A DNA stretch of 64,000 nt from Allocatelliglobosispora scoriae (GCF_014204945.1 NZ_JACHMN010000002.1:3123001-3187000), one strand, 5' to 3'; counted from the first letter of the stretch, positions 44,055 to 52,948 are shown. The notes: a model not told the origin generated them from the letters alone. Numbers and translations are program-made.

Positions 44055-44995
44055 TCAGCCGAGCTCCGCCACCAGCTGCCGCGTGTCGACACCGTCGATG
44101 CCCCGCTGCTCCGTATACGTGAGCAACACCCCACCGAACTGGAAGATCGCGATCGGCACCGACAGGACCAGGGTGATCACCGCGCTCGCCAGCCCGAAGG
44201 CGAGCGGCAGCGCCTGGGTCGACATGATCCCGCCGCCGCCGATCGCCTGAAGGGTGAACTGCACCGCACTGGTGACGAGGCCGCCCGCGACCACCAGGAG
44301 ATAGGTCATCGCCAGCCGGCCGAGGACCTGTCCCCGGTTGCCGTTGAAGATCCGGAAGGATCGCGCGAGCGGGTTGCCGCCCTCGAAGAGCAGGACCGGT
44401 CCGAACATCGCCCAGGCGATGAAGAGATAGATGCCCGGCAGCACGCAGGCGAGGAAGCCGAGCCCGATGCCGAGACCGAAGAGGATCGTCCAGCCGAACA
44501 GGCCCGGCGACCGGCGCAACCCGTAGCTCAGCGCCTCGCCGACGGTCACCGGCACGCCACCGGCACGACGGGTGACCGAGTAGGTCGCCGCGGCATAGCC
44601 GACGCTCTGCAGGTAGTAGACGACGATGAACAGCACCACCATGATCAGGAAGAACGCGGCGGGCGCGCCGATGGTGCTGCCCAAGCCCTGCATGTCGATC
44701 CCGCCGCCGGCGGAGGCGGCGGATGCGCGCTGCAGGTAGAGGTCGCTGGTGCCGGCGAGCGCGACGAGCAGGCCGACGTTGAGAACGAGCCCGGGCAGCA
44801 GGTGGCTCACCGCGAAGATCGCGAGGAGCGGCTGCCAGCCCGCCTTGACGACCCCGGTCAGGCGGGCGAACCAGCCACCGATGCCGACGCCCTGCGGATT
44901 GACGAGCGGATCGTTGTGACGGTCGGCGGCTTCGGGGCCGCGAGGTAGGCGGAGTCCGGCGGAAGGTAACCCCGTGTAAGTTCGGACATTGAGAT
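44055..44995 (-). CDS. Polytopic membrane protein with a likely frameshift near its start
   Basis: The main frame from about 44905 to 44055 encodes about 285 residues with 6-7 helices (PLLAIFAVSHLLPGLVLNVG, PGIYLFIAWAMFGPVLLF, LPLAFGLASAVITLVLSV). That frame has no good start codon: extension runs back through a direct repeat. A different frame begins at ATG 44995 (MSELTRGYLPPDSAYLAAP) with AAAGG upstream. One missing base around 44890-44940 would join them. Real frameshift or sequencing error cannot be told apart. No named family. Confidence 0.55.
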
Positions 44996-45063
44996 GTGCC
45001 TTTGTGCGAGGGGAAAAGCAAGTTCCGCCCACGCTGCCAGGGGGCTGCGTGGACGGAACTTTT

Positions 45064-45121
45064 GGATCAAAGCTTGTGGTCAAGCCGATCATCGGATCAA
45101 AGCTTGTTGCCAAGCCGATCA
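45064..45121. repeat. Tandem 28-base direct repeat overlapping the cspA stop
   Basis: Two units (45064-45091, 45094-45121), with two differences, period 30. Each has its own small hairpin, GCTTG-4-CAAGC, and GATC at both ends. The last three bases of the second unit are the cspA stop codon on the complement. Confidence 0.8.
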
Positions 45122-45322
45122 GGCGATTAGGTGAACCTTCTCTGCCTGCGGGCCCTTCTGGCCCTGCGCGATCTCGAACTCAACGCGCTGACCGTCGTCG
45201 AGCGCCTTGTAGCCGTCCATCTCGATTGCGGAGAAGTGGACGAACACGTCCTGTCCTCCATCGACCGCGATGAAGCCGTAGCCCTTCTCGCTGTTGAACC
45301 ACTTGACGGTGCCCTGTGCCAC
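45119..45322 (-). CDS. cspA: Cold shock protein CspA
   Basis: 67 aa OB-fold RNA chaperone. RNP1-type KGYGFIAV and RNP2-type VFVHFSAI are intact, with [13 protein letters not shown] at the start. It binds single-stranded RNA and DNA. GTG start at 45322 with GAGGAAG upstream. The upstream 250 bases to the divergent gene hold no other gene and probably its promoter and cold-responsive leader. Confidence 0.93.
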   Translation of the reverse strand: MAQGTVKWFNSEKGYGFIAVDGGQDVFVHFSAIEMDGYKALDDGQRVEFEIAQGQKGPQAEKVHLIA

Positions 45323-45572
45323 TGTGACACTTCCTCACTTCGATGGTGCTGGGTCCTTCGACCCCCGGCGCGGCGTTCGCTCGCCGGAACCTCAGACATC
45401 GACAGACCCGGGCGGGGGAACGCGATCCCTGAAGCTAGCCTCGCACGCTACACGAGCAACGGCAGTCCCGCACAGCCCCAAATCGGACACCTTGAGCGCC
45501 TAAAATCTACGCTGGGTCGGCCAACCGACTACTCCCCGTCACCACCGGCAGGGTGTATCGGTTGATCGATGC

Positions 45573-46430
45573 GTGAAGACACGTCTGCCCCTCGTCCTGC
45601 TGGCCGTCACCGCCATGTCCGTCGGTGGCACAATGCTCTTCCTGGAGGTCCGGGACCACCCGCGAGCTGCGGCGACAGTTGTCGACCACCCATCGCCGAG
45701 CGCCGCGCAAGCACCATCCGCAGCGACCAGAGTGGTCGCGCAGGGCCCGTCGGCCGTGCCCACCGTGAGCATCCGGGCGACCAGACCGGGGTTCTTCTCC
45801 TGGGCCCTGTTGGACCGTCGCAGTGGCACTTTGACCGGTTCGTCCAATCTCGCCGAAGCCAGCGACACCATGTCGATGGTGAAGGTCTGGCTGGCCGCCG
45901 ACTACCTGACGACGATCGATCCCTTACCCACCGAGAAACGGCTCCGCGAACTCACCCGGATGATCGTCGATAGCGACAATGCGGTGGCGACCGAGACCTA
46001 TGCGCGCAACGGCGGTGCAGTCACGATCACCCGGATGGCCGCGAAGTGCGGGCTGACGGAGAGTTCGCCTCGCGACCGGTGGAGCACGACCGTGGTCTCC
46101 GCCCGCGATGTCGCCCGGCTGGGTGACTGCATCGCCGACGGCACCGCGGCCGGACCGCGATGGACGAAGTGGCTGCTCACCCAGATGCGCGGCGTCCGGG
46201 GCGAGGGCGACTTCGGCGCCCGGACGATCTTCGACGAGCCGGAGCGCAGCCGCATCGCCATCAAGAACGGCTGGTTCATGCGCGAGGAGGACAAGCTCTG
46301 GCACATGAGCTGTCTGGCGATCAGCGAGACCTGGTCGCTGGGCATCCTGGTGCGTTACCCGAGCAAGCTCGGCATGGACCACGGCCAGCAGGTCTGCCAC
46401 GACGTCGCGGCCGCGGTCCTGAAGAAGTAG
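45573..46430 (+). CDS. Exported serine hydrolase of the beta-lactamase fold
   Basis: 285 aa with an N-terminal signal anchor (LPLVLLAVTAMSVGGTMLFL) and a Ser/Pro/Ala linker. The catalytic domain has SMVK (SxxK, residues 99-102) and DSDN (SDN-like). Where KTG is expected there is KNGW, so the third motif is altered. Two cysteine sites (KCGL and DCIAD) may pair. Function as a true beta-lactamase is doubtful. GTG start; ends before a strong terminator. Confidence 0.75.
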   Translation: MKTRLPLVLLAVTAMSVGGTMLFLEVRDHPRAAATVVDHPSPSAAQAPSAATRVVAQGPSAVPTVSIRATRPGFFSWALLDRRSGTLTGSSNLAEASDTMSMVKVWLAADYLTTIDPLPTEKRLRELTRMIVDSDNAVATETYARNGGAVTITRMAAKCGLTESSPRDRWSTTVVSARDVARLGDCIADGTAAGPRWTKWLLTQMRGVRGEGDFGARTIFDEPERSRIAIKNGWFMREEDKLWHMSCLAISETWSLGILVRYPSKLGMDHGQQVCHDVAAAVLKK

Positions 46431-46438
46431 CTCCGCCA

Positions 46439-46478
46439 CGAGTAGTTGTTCTACCCGGGCGGGTAGAACAACTACTCG
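46439..46478. terminator. Hairpin between the serine hydrolase and paaN
   Basis: Perfect 19-base arms CGAGTAGTTGTTCTACCCG (46439-46457) and inverse (46460-46478), loop GG, followed by TTTG. It can act on both convergent genes. Confidence 0.85.
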
Positions 46479-46492
46479 TTTGAGCGAGCGGC

Positions 46493-48127
46493 TTACGCGG
46501 GCCGACGGGCCGTGATGACCCGGAAGCGGTTGGCGACATAGGCGCCGTCCGTCAGGGCTGAGTTGGCGGCGCGGTTGGCGCCGGTGGCGTGGAAGTCGGA
46601 GAAGGCGGCGGACTGATTGACGAAGACACCACCGGTGAGGTTGGCCGAGATGTTGACCCCGACCTCCAGCGCTGCCAGCTCGGCCGCATCGAGCACCTGC
46701 TCGTCGGTGGAGTAGACGACTGCCGTGATCGCACCGCGGTCGCCGACCGTACGCCGGAACACCTCCAGCGAGTTCTGCGTCGAGTCGGTCGGGATGGCGA
46801 ACGTGATCGGCCCGAACCACTCCTCGTCATAACCGGTGGTCGACTTGATGAGGGTGGGGCTCCAGCAGGTCGCGTCCGGGTAGGCGGGGTGCGCCAGCGG
46901 CTGCGCGGCGAGCACCACCTCACCGAGCTCGGTGACGGAGGTGAGGCGGGTCAGCACGTCGGGGTTGACGATCGCGCCGGTGAACTCGACCGCCTTGGCC
47001 GGGTCGGCGGTGAGGCCGCGTACGGCGTCCGCGATCCCGGTGACCACGTCGTCGAAGCTCTTCGGCCCCGCCTCGGTCGTGATGCCGACGGCCGGGATGA
47101 GCAGGTTCTGCGGCGTCGTGCACATCTGCCCGCTGTAGAGCGTGAGCGAGAAGGCGATGTTGCGGCACATGCCCGCGAAGTCGTCCGTCGAGTCGATGAT
47201 GATCGTGTTGACGCCGGCCTTCTCGGTGTAGACCTGCGCCTGCGTCGCCGACGCCTCCAGCCACTCGCCGAACTGCGTCGAACCCGTGTAGTCGATGATC
47301 TTCACCTCGGGGCGGATCGCCAGCACGGCGGCGAGGCCCTCGCCGGGCGCCTCCGGCGCGAGCTGCACGAGGTTGGGGTCGAGGCCCGCCTCGGCGAGCA
47401 CCTCGCGGGCGATCTTCACCGTGATCGCGAGCGGTGCGATGGCGCGCGGGTGCGGCTTGACGATGACCGGGTTGCCGGTGACGAGTGAGGCGAAGAAGCC
47501 GGGGTAGGAGTTCCAGGTCGGGAACGTGTTGCACCCGATCACCAGCGCCACGCCCCGGGGCGCGATGCGATAGGTCTTGTGCAGCGTGTCGGCCTTCTTG
47601 ACCCAGGTGACCTCACCGACCTGGCGGGTCTGCTCGGCGTAGCCGTAGGCGACCGCCTCCAGCGCCCGGTCCAGCGCGTGCGGGCCCCCGGCCTGGAACG
47701 CCATGACGAAGGGCTGGCCGGTCGTGAGGTGCACGGCGTTGGCGAGCTCGAAGACGTTGCGGTGCAGCCGCGCGAGGATCTCCAGGCAGACACCGGCGCG
47801 CACCTGCGGGCCGGCGTCGCGCCACGCGGGCAGCGCGGCGGTCGCGGCAGCGATCAGCGCGTCGGCCTCCGCGCGCGGATATTCGATCCCCAGGGGTACG
47901 CCGAAAGGCGACACCTCGGTCGCCACGCGCTCGCCCACTCCGGCCTGACCGAGCGGGAACTCCCCGCCGAGATAGGCGGCGAACGCGGCCTTCCCGTCGG
48001 CGGCAGCGGTCTCGCCGTAGACCTTCGGACTCGGCGATTCAGGGTATGCCGACCAGTAGCCGCGCTCGGCGATTGCCTGCACGGCCCGGTTCAGCACCTC
48101 TTCATGGGTGGCGAAGAAGTCAGTCAT
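46493..48127 (-). CDS. paaN: Phenylacetic acid degradation protein PaaN
   Basis: 544 aa aldehyde dehydrogenase family. The catalytic cysteine is in TLYSGQMCTTPQNLLIP and the Rossmann part has GVALVIGCNTFPTWNSY. The start RAVQAIAERGYWSAYPESPS and length fit the PaaN (actinobacterial) subfamily acting on a semialdehyde in phenylacetate breakdown. No other paa gene lies nearby. ATG at 48127 has AAGGA eight bases upstream. Divergent promoter region holds two operators. Confidence 0.85.
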   Translation of the reverse strand: MTDFFATHEEVLNRAVQAIAERGYWSAYPESPSPKVYGETAAADGKAAFAAYLGGEFPLGQAGVGERVATEVSPFGVPLGIEYPRAEADALIAAATAALPAWRDAGPQVRAGVCLEILARLHRNVFELANAVHLTTGQPFVMAFQAGGPHALDRALEAVAYGYAEQTRQVGEVTWVKKADTLHKTYRIAPRGVALVIGCNTFPTWNSYPGFFASLVTGNPVIVKPHPRAIAPLAITVKIAREVLAEAGLDPNLVQLAPEAPGEGLAAVLAIRPEVKIIDYTGSTQFGEWLEASATQAQVYTEKAGVNTIIIDSTDDFAGMCRNIAFSLTLYSGQMCTTPQNLLIPAVGITTEAGPKSFDDVVTGIADAVRGLTADPAKAVEFTGAIVNPDVLTRLTSVTELGEVVLAAQPLAHPAYPDATCWSPTLIKSTTGYDEEWFGPITFAIPTDSTQNSLEVFRRTVGDRGAITAVVYSTDEQVLDAAELAALEVGVNISANLTGGVFVNQSAAFSDFHATGANRAANSALTDGAYVANRFRVITARRPA

Positions 48128-48163
48128 GCCTCCCATCCTTGCGCACAAGTGCTCCACACCACA

Positions 48164-48179
48164 GTTGAACATGTTCAAG
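48164..48179. promoter_or_regulatory. Operator 1 upstream of paaN
   Basis: GTTGAACATGTTCAAG, with the palindrome TTGAACATGTTCAA. Same sequence family as the site at 48208; centres are 44 bases apart. Confidence 0.75.
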
Positions 48180-48207
48180 TCGGGTGCTAACTTCAGCGGG
48201 ACAGCAA

Positions 48208-48223
48208 GTTGAACACGTTCAAC
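48208..48223. promoter_or_regulatory. Operator 2 upstream of the small membrane gene
   Basis: GTTGAACACGTTCAAC, a perfect 7-base inverted repeat with 2-base centre, ending 18 bases before the ATG at 48242. The likely binder is the TetR protein encoded at 48871. Confidence 0.75.
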
Positions 48224-48241
48224 TCACTAGCAGGAGTCGAG

Positions 48242-48805
48242 ATGGACCCGAAATTCGGGATGTACCTCGCGTATCTCGCGATCACCGCAGCGCTCACCTT
48301 CTGGGTGGCGCGGACGCTCTACCGGAACGGCAAGGTCTTCCTGCGGGACGCGCTCGCCAGCGACGAGCTCGCCGAGAGCGTCAACAAGCTCCTGGTCGTC
48401 GGCTTCTACCTGCTCAATCTGGGGTACGCGACCTACGCGATGAAGTCGGCGGACCAGATCACCGATCCGACCAACGCGCTGGAGACGCTCTCGAAGAAGA
48501 TCGGCCTGGTGATGCTGGCCCTCGGCACGATCCACTTCATCAACATCTTCGTGCTGAGCCGCTTCCGCCGCCGGGCCCAGCACCAGAACCTCGCCGCGAT
48601 GGTGCCCCCGCACCTGCCCCCCGGCCGCCCGCTCCCGCCCCAGCGCCAGCCGCAGTACGCCCAGTACGCCGGCCAGGGACAGCAGCCCCAGCCCGTGCAG
48701 CAGCCCGCCCCGGCGAATCCGCCGGTGCGGCCCGCCACCGCTGCGCAGCACGACGCACCGGCGCCGAGTCCGGCCGACGACCCGAACTGGCAGCAGCCGC
48801 GGTGA
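48242..48805 (+). CDS. Small membrane protein with a Pro/Gln-rich tail
   Basis: 187 aa. Three hydrophobic helices (FGMYLAYLAITAALTFWVA, LLVVGFYLLNLGYATYAM, LVMLALGTIHFINIFVLS), then a low-complexity tail (PPHLPPGRPLPPQRQPQYAQ). ATG at 48242 has AGGAG seven bases upstream. Divergent from paaN and upstream of tetR; it lies under the same operators. Function unknown. Confidence 0.75.
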   Translation: MDPKFGMYLAYLAITAALTFWVARTLYRNGKVFLRDALASDELAESVNKLLVVGFYLLNLGYATYAMKSADQITDPTNALETLSKKIGLVMLALGTIHFINIFVLSRFRRRAQHQNLAAMVPPHLPPGRPLPPQRQPQYAQYAGQGQQPQPVQQPAPANPPVRPATAAQHDAPAPSPADDPNWQQPR

Positions 48806-48870
48806 CCGTTGGCCGACGGGGGGACGGGGGGCGTTTCGACGCTCCCCGTCTGCCGCTAACGTCAGATGCG

Positions 48871-49548
48871 ATGGAGACCGATCCGAAGGCCGAGACGCGC
48901 GGCGAGCAGACACGGCGGCTCATCGTCGAGACGGCGATCCGCCTCTTCGGCGAGGTCGGCTACGAGAAGACGACGATGCGGGCGATCGCGTCGGCGGCCG
49001 GGCTCTCCGTGGGCAACGCCTACTACTACTTCCCCTCCAAGGACTCGCTCGTCACGGAGTTCTACCTGCAGCTCCAGCGGGAGCACATGGCCCGGGCCGA
49101 GGAGATCATCGCGGCGGGCGGGGGGTTCTCGGAGCAGCTCACCGGCGTACTCATGGCTGGTTTGGATCTTTGGGATCCTTATCATTCCTTCGGCGGGCGG
49201 TTCATCGGCATCGCCGCGGTGCCCGGCTCGCCGACCAGCCCCTTCAGCGAGGAGTCGGCCGAGGCCCGGGAGCTGTCGCTGCGCATCTTCGAGCGCCTCG
49301 TCGCCGACACCAGCCTCAAGATGGACGCCGAGGTGCGCGAGGAGCTGCCCGAGCTGCTCTGGCTGGCGCAGCTCGGGCTCGTCGTCTACTGGGTGCACGA
49401 CCGCTCGCCGGGACAGCAGCGCACGCGGACGCTGATCGAGACCGCCGTGCCCTACCTCGAATCGCTGGTCGGGCTCTCCCGGATGAAGGTCTTCAGGGCG
49501 ATGACGGTGCGGGGCCTGGCGTTGGTGAAGCTCCTGCGACCGGTGTGA
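48871..49548 (+). CDS. TetR-family transcriptional regulator
   Basis: 225 aa. The helix-turn-helix is IVETAIRLFGEVGYEKTTMR, then IASAAGLSVGNAYYYF. The ligand domain is variable. TAACGT (48857-48862) is 8 bases before the ATG (leaderless). It may bind the two operators at 48164 and 48208 and so control paaN, as PaaR does elsewhere, but this is inferred from position. The 3' end overlaps the convergent secreted protein by 56 bases. Confidence 0.85.
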   Translation: METDPKAETRGEQTRRLIVETAIRLFGEVGYEKTTMRAIASAAGLSVGNAYYYFPSKDSLVTEFYLQLQREHMARAEEIIAAGGGFSEQLTGVLMAGLDLWDPYHSFGGRFIGIAAVPGSPTSPFSEESAEARELSLRIFERLVADTSLKMDAEVREELPELLWLAQLGLVVYWVHDRSPGQQRTRTLIETAVPYLESLVGLSRMKVFRAMTVRGLALVKLLRPV

Positions 49549-50398
49549 CGACCGGTGTCGCGAGCGGGCTCGGTGACGCCGTGGGCAGGATCTTGGTCGC
49601 CGGCGCGAGCGATGGAAGCGGTGCGTCGCAGACCGGCACCGTGAATCCCGCGGGAGTCGCGACGAAGGCGTGCGAGACATACATCCCCGGTCCGAGCCGG
49701 TCCCACAGATCGGTGCTCCCCACCGCCTGACCCCGGGCCTGGCACTGCACGGGGATCCGGGCCGACTTCGCCGCGAACCCGACCTCCGGAGCCGACGCCG
49801 ACGGCGATTTCCTGATCATCAGCGGCCCGGACTGCGTCGCCACCGTCGCGTACGGCCCGATGCTGCCGGTCCAGAGAAACGTCACGTCGACCCAGGAGTT
49901 GTCGGTCAGCTTGAGCCCGTCCCAGAAGGCGCCGTCGGCGATGTCGATCCCGGCCGGGTTCTGCACCGCGCGGCCGAACTCGTCGCGACCACCGTTGTAA
50001 CCGTCCTGAAAGGCCGCCTGAGCAGCGGGCATCCCCACCGGCAGGCCCCGGCCGGACTGGCGGTCGGCGTTCCAGTAGTCGTCGGTGGTGTTCCACGGCC
50101 CGACGTCCCAGACCGGCAGGAAGACGCAGCGACCGCTCCGGCAGACCCGCACCGTGCGGTCGCCGCCGCCCTTCGCGGCGAGCCCACGCCTCGACGGCAG
50201 CGCGGCGAAGTGATCCCGCTCGGTGATGACGTGGCCGTTCGCGGTGAGCTCGCCGACCAGCCCCTCCCTGGTGGCGAAGACCTTCGCGATCACCGGACCA
50301 CCCGCCGGGCTCGCCGTCAGACTCTGCGGCGCCACCGTCGCCACGCTCGCCATGCCCGCCGCCGCCACGGTTCCGAGCACCCCCGCTTTGATCCACAT
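49493..50398 (-). CDS. Secreted protein, unknown function
   Basis: 301 aa with a signal peptide (IKAGVLGTVAAAGMASVATV). The middle has WDVGPWNTTDDYWNADRQSG and GYNGGRDEFGRAVQNPAGID, a pattern I associate with RlpA-like or related exported actinobacterial proteins. Two to three cysteines (CRSGRC, QCQARG) could pair. The C-terminus is Pro/Ser/Thr-rich. TAATGT is 8 bases before the ATG at 50398; an ATG at 50410 is the alternative. Confidence 0.7.
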   Translation of the reverse strand: MWIKAGVLGTVAAAGMASVATVAPQSLTASPAGGPVIAKVFATREGLVGELTANGHVITERDHFAALPSRRGLAAKGGGDRTVRVCRSGRCVFLPVWDVGPWNTTDDYWNADRQSGRGLPVGMPAAQAAFQDGYNGGRDEFGRAVQNPAGIDIADGAFWDGLKLTDNSWVDVTFLWTGSIGPYATVATQSGPLMIRKSPSASAPEVGFAAKSARIPVQCQARGQAVGSTDLWDRLGPGMYVSHAFVATPAGFTVPVCDAPLPSLAPATKILPTASPSPLATPVVTPVAGASPTPGPAPSSP

Positions 50399-50467
50399 GG
50401 AACCGGACATTACCGGCATTGGCAATATTCGAGTGCGGACCAGGCCGAGGCGCGGCACGCTGGGTCT

Positions 50468-51490
50468 ATGACCCCCGAATTCATTCGCATCAGCTCCGCC
50501 GACTACCCCACGGCGCTCACGTTCCTGGCGATCACCAATCGCGCCAACGAGGTCGACCTGCCCGGCTGGCCGCCGTTTCCGGAGATCGCGTTCCGGGCAT
50601 CGCTCGACTTACCCTGGCCGGGCAATGCGGAGGAGAAATATCTGGTCCTCCTCGACGGCGAGCCGGCCGGTGTCGTCGACTTCACCATCCCGCTGCTCGA
50701 CAACGTGACCAACTTCTTCAGCACCGTGCGTACCGACCCGGCCATGCGCGGGCGCGGCGTCGGTGCGGCGATGGTGCAGTTCTCCATCGACCGGGCCCGC
50801 GAGCTGGGCCGGGCCCGGGTGGCCCTCAACTCCGCGATACCCATTCCCGGCTCCGACGGACCCGAGGATCCGGCGGTAGCGGCACTCGCCGCTCGCTTCG
50901 GCTTCAAAGCCGTGCTTCCCGAGGTGCATCGCGCACTCGATGTCGCCACGATCGACGAGGAGGCCCTGGACCGGATGCTCGCCGACGCGTGGACCAAGGC
51001 CGACGGCTACGAGCTGGTCCAGTGGTCGGGCGACGTACCGGAGCGCTTCGTCGAGGACGTGGCCTACCTGGACGGTCGCTTGATCGAGGACGCGCCCATG
51101 GGCGACCTCGTCATCGAGGCGATGAAGATCGACGCCCAGCGCGTCCGCGACACCGAGGCCGCGATCAAGGCACGCGGACGGCGCCCCCACGACTCGGGCA
51201 TGGTGCACACCGAGTCGGGACGGCTCGTCTGCTGGACCTCGATCGTGGCCGAGGAGGGTCTGGACTGGCACGCCTGGCAGCAGATCACGATCGTCGAGCC
51301 GCAGCATCGAGGCCACCGCCTCGGCACGATCGTCAAGATCGCCAACCTGCGGTACTTCATGAAGGCCGAGCCGAAGGTCACCGAGATCGGCACCTTCAAC
51401 GCGGCGGCGAACAGCTACATGATCGCGATCAACGAGGACATGGGCTTTCGCGCCCGCCACGCTTTCGAGAACTGGCAGCTCGAGCTCTGA
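50468..51490 (+). CDS. Double-domain GNAT acetyltransferase
   Basis: 340 aa. First domain: VRTDPAMRGRGVGAAMVQFS near residue 95. Second domain: TIVEPQHRGHRLGTIVKIAN near residue 278, with EIGTFNAAANSYMIAINEDM after it. This resembles GNAT proteins of the MshD-like double-domain type; substrate unknown. The stop TGA is directly followed by a B repeat. Confidence 0.82.
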   Translation: MTPEFIRISSADYPTALTFLAITNRANEVDLPGWPPFPEIAFRASLDLPWPGNAEEKYLVLLDGEPAGVVDFTIPLLDNVTNFFSTVRTDPAMRGRGVGAAMVQFSIDRARELGRARVALNSAIPIPGSDGPEDPAVAALAARFGFKAVLPEVHRALDVATIDEEALDRMLADAWTKADGYELVQWSGDVPERFVEDVAYLDGRLIEDAPMGDLVIEAMKIDAQRVRDTEAAIKARGRRPHDSGMVHTESGRLVCWTSIVAEEGLDWHAWQQITIVEPQHRGHRLGTIVKIANLRYFMKAEPKVTEIGTFNAAANSYMIAINEDMGFRARHAFENWQLEL

Positions 51491-51556
51491 GTCACGTTTT
51501 GCAGCAAAGCGTGGCATCGCTTCGCGATTTGGCCACGCTTTGCTGCAAAACGTGAC
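51491..51556. repeat. Palindromic repeat family B, copy 6
   Basis: Arms GTCACGTTTTGCAGCAAAGC (51491 on) and inverse to 51556, 25 matching bases, with a nested stem ATCGC-TTC-GCGAT in the loop. It starts at the base after the GNAT stop and ends 4 bases before the thrC stop codon. Confidence 0.92.
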
Positions 51557-51559
51557 CGG

Positions 51560-52834
51560 TCAGGAGAGGATGCCGGCCTCGCGGGCCGCCTTCAGGGACG
51601 GCTTCACCTGATAGGTCGGGCCGACCAGCTCCGCCACCGCGTCCAGTGTCTTCAGGCCCTCGCCGGTGTTGAAGACAACCGTCTCCTTCGTCGGGTCGAG
51701 CTTGCCGCTCTTGACGAGCTTGACCAGGCACGCGACGGTGACGCCGCCGGCCGTCTCGGCGAAGACTCCCGTCGTGCGGGCCAGCAGCCGGATCGCGTCG
51801 CGGATCTCGTCGTCGTCCGCATACTCCATCCACCCACCGGTGCGGCGCACGGACTCGAGGGCGTAGAGGCCGGCGGCCGGGTCACCGATGTTGAGCGACT
51901 TCGCGATGCCGGTCGGCTTCTGCGGGGTGATCTCGTCGGTCTCGTTGTGCAGGGCGAGCGCGATCGGGTTGCACCCGGCCGACTGCGCGCCGAAGACGGT
52001 CCAGCCCTCGGCCGGCGCCTCGACCAGGCCGATCTCGACCAGCTCGGCGAACGCCTTGTCGACCTTGGTGAGCAGCTCGCCCGAGGCCATCGGGATCACG
52101 ACCTGCGCCGGGATGCGCCAGCCGAGCTGCTCGGCGACCTCATAGCCCAGCGTCTTGGAACCCTCGGCATAGAACGGCCGGACGTTGACGTTGACGAAGG
52201 CGGTGTCCTCGAAGTCGTCGGTCTCGACGAGCTCGGAGCAGAGCCGGTTGACGTCGTCATAGGACCCCTCGATCGCGACGAGGTCCCCGCCGTAGACGGC
52301 GGTCGTAATGATCTTGCCGCGCTCCAGGTCGGAGGGGATGAAGACGATCGACCGGGTGCCCGAGCGGGCGGCGTGCGCGGCGACGGAGTTGGCGAGGTTG
52401 CCGGTGGAGGCACAGGCATAGCGGGTGAAGCCGAGCGCCTTGGCGGCGGTGAGCGCGACGGAGACCACCCGGTCCTTGAAGGAGTGCGTCGGGTTGGCCG
52501 AGTCGTCCTTCACCCACAGCGGGGCGGTGATGCCGAGCTCGGCGGCGAGCAGACCGGCGTTGACCAGCGGGGTCATGCCCGGGTCCAGGGTCACCCGCAG
52601 GGCGGGGTCCTGACCGGCGGGGAGCAGTGCGGCGTAGCGCCAGATGTTGTCGGGACCGGCTTCGATCTGCTCGCGGGTCACTCGCTTGAGGGCGCCGAGA
52701 TCGTACTCAACCTCCAGCGGACCGAAACACTCGTAACAGGCATGCTGGGCGGCGATCGGGAACTGAGCACCACAGGCGCGGCAAACGAGGTTGCGGGCGG
52801 GCGAGTCGGGTCCGAGGACAGGCACAGTCGTCAC
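51560..52834 (-). CDS. thrC: Threonine synthase
   Basis: 424 aa PLP enzyme making threonine from O-phosphohomoserine. An N-terminal zinc-ribbon-like part (VCRACGAQF, then ACYECFGPLE) precedes the catalytic domain with the PLP lysine in ANPTHSFKDRVVS and the GVFGAQSAGCNPIALAL stretch. Start at GTG 52834 because AGAGGA is six bases upstream. It is under a SAM-I riboswitch, linking threonine to methionine supply. Confidence 0.92.
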   Translation of the reverse strand: MTTVPVLGPDSPARNLVCRACGAQFPIAAQHACYECFGPLEVEYDLGALKRVTREQIEAGPDNIWRYAALLPAGQDPALRVTLDPGMTPLVNAGLLAAELGITAPLWVKDDSANPTHSFKDRVVSVALTAAKALGFTRYACASTGNLANSVAAHAARSGTRSIVFIPSDLERGKIITTAVYGGDLVAIEGSYDDVNRLCSELVETDDFEDTAFVNVNVRPFYAEGSKTLGYEVAEQLGWRIPAQVVIPMASGELLTKVDKAFAELVEIGLVEAPAEGWTVFGAQSAGCNPIALALHNETDEITPQKPTGIAKSLNIGDPAAGLYALESVRRTGGWMEYADDDEIRDAIRLLARTTGVFAETAGGVTVACLVKLVKSGKLDPTKETVVFNTGEGLKTLDAVAELVGPTYQVKPSLKAAREAGILS

Positions 52835-52841
52835 GATGATT

Positions 52842-52948
52842 CCTCTCATCTTTCCGGGGGCAACCCGGACGGAGTTGGCACCTGCCGCCGAAGCGGGGGT
52901 TGCCGGGGCTTCATCGGGCCGTATCCCTCTGCCCCTCTGGATGAGGTC
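52842..52948 (-). promoter_or_regulatory. SAM-I riboswitch of thrC
   Basis: Read on the complement: CTCATCCAGAGGGGCAG, AGGGATACGGCCCGATGAAG, CCCCGGCAACCCC, GGTGCCAACTCCG, GGAAAGATGAGAG. These are the S-box core segments. CTCATC and GATGAG make P1. The ribosome site AGAGGA overlaps the end of P1, so SAM binding would block translation initiation. Confidence 0.92.

Noticed and set aside
45323..45572. A further gene between cspA and the serine hydrolase
   Set aside because: Short frames there lack starts, ribosome sites or recognisable products; the region is better explained as promoter and leader DNA.
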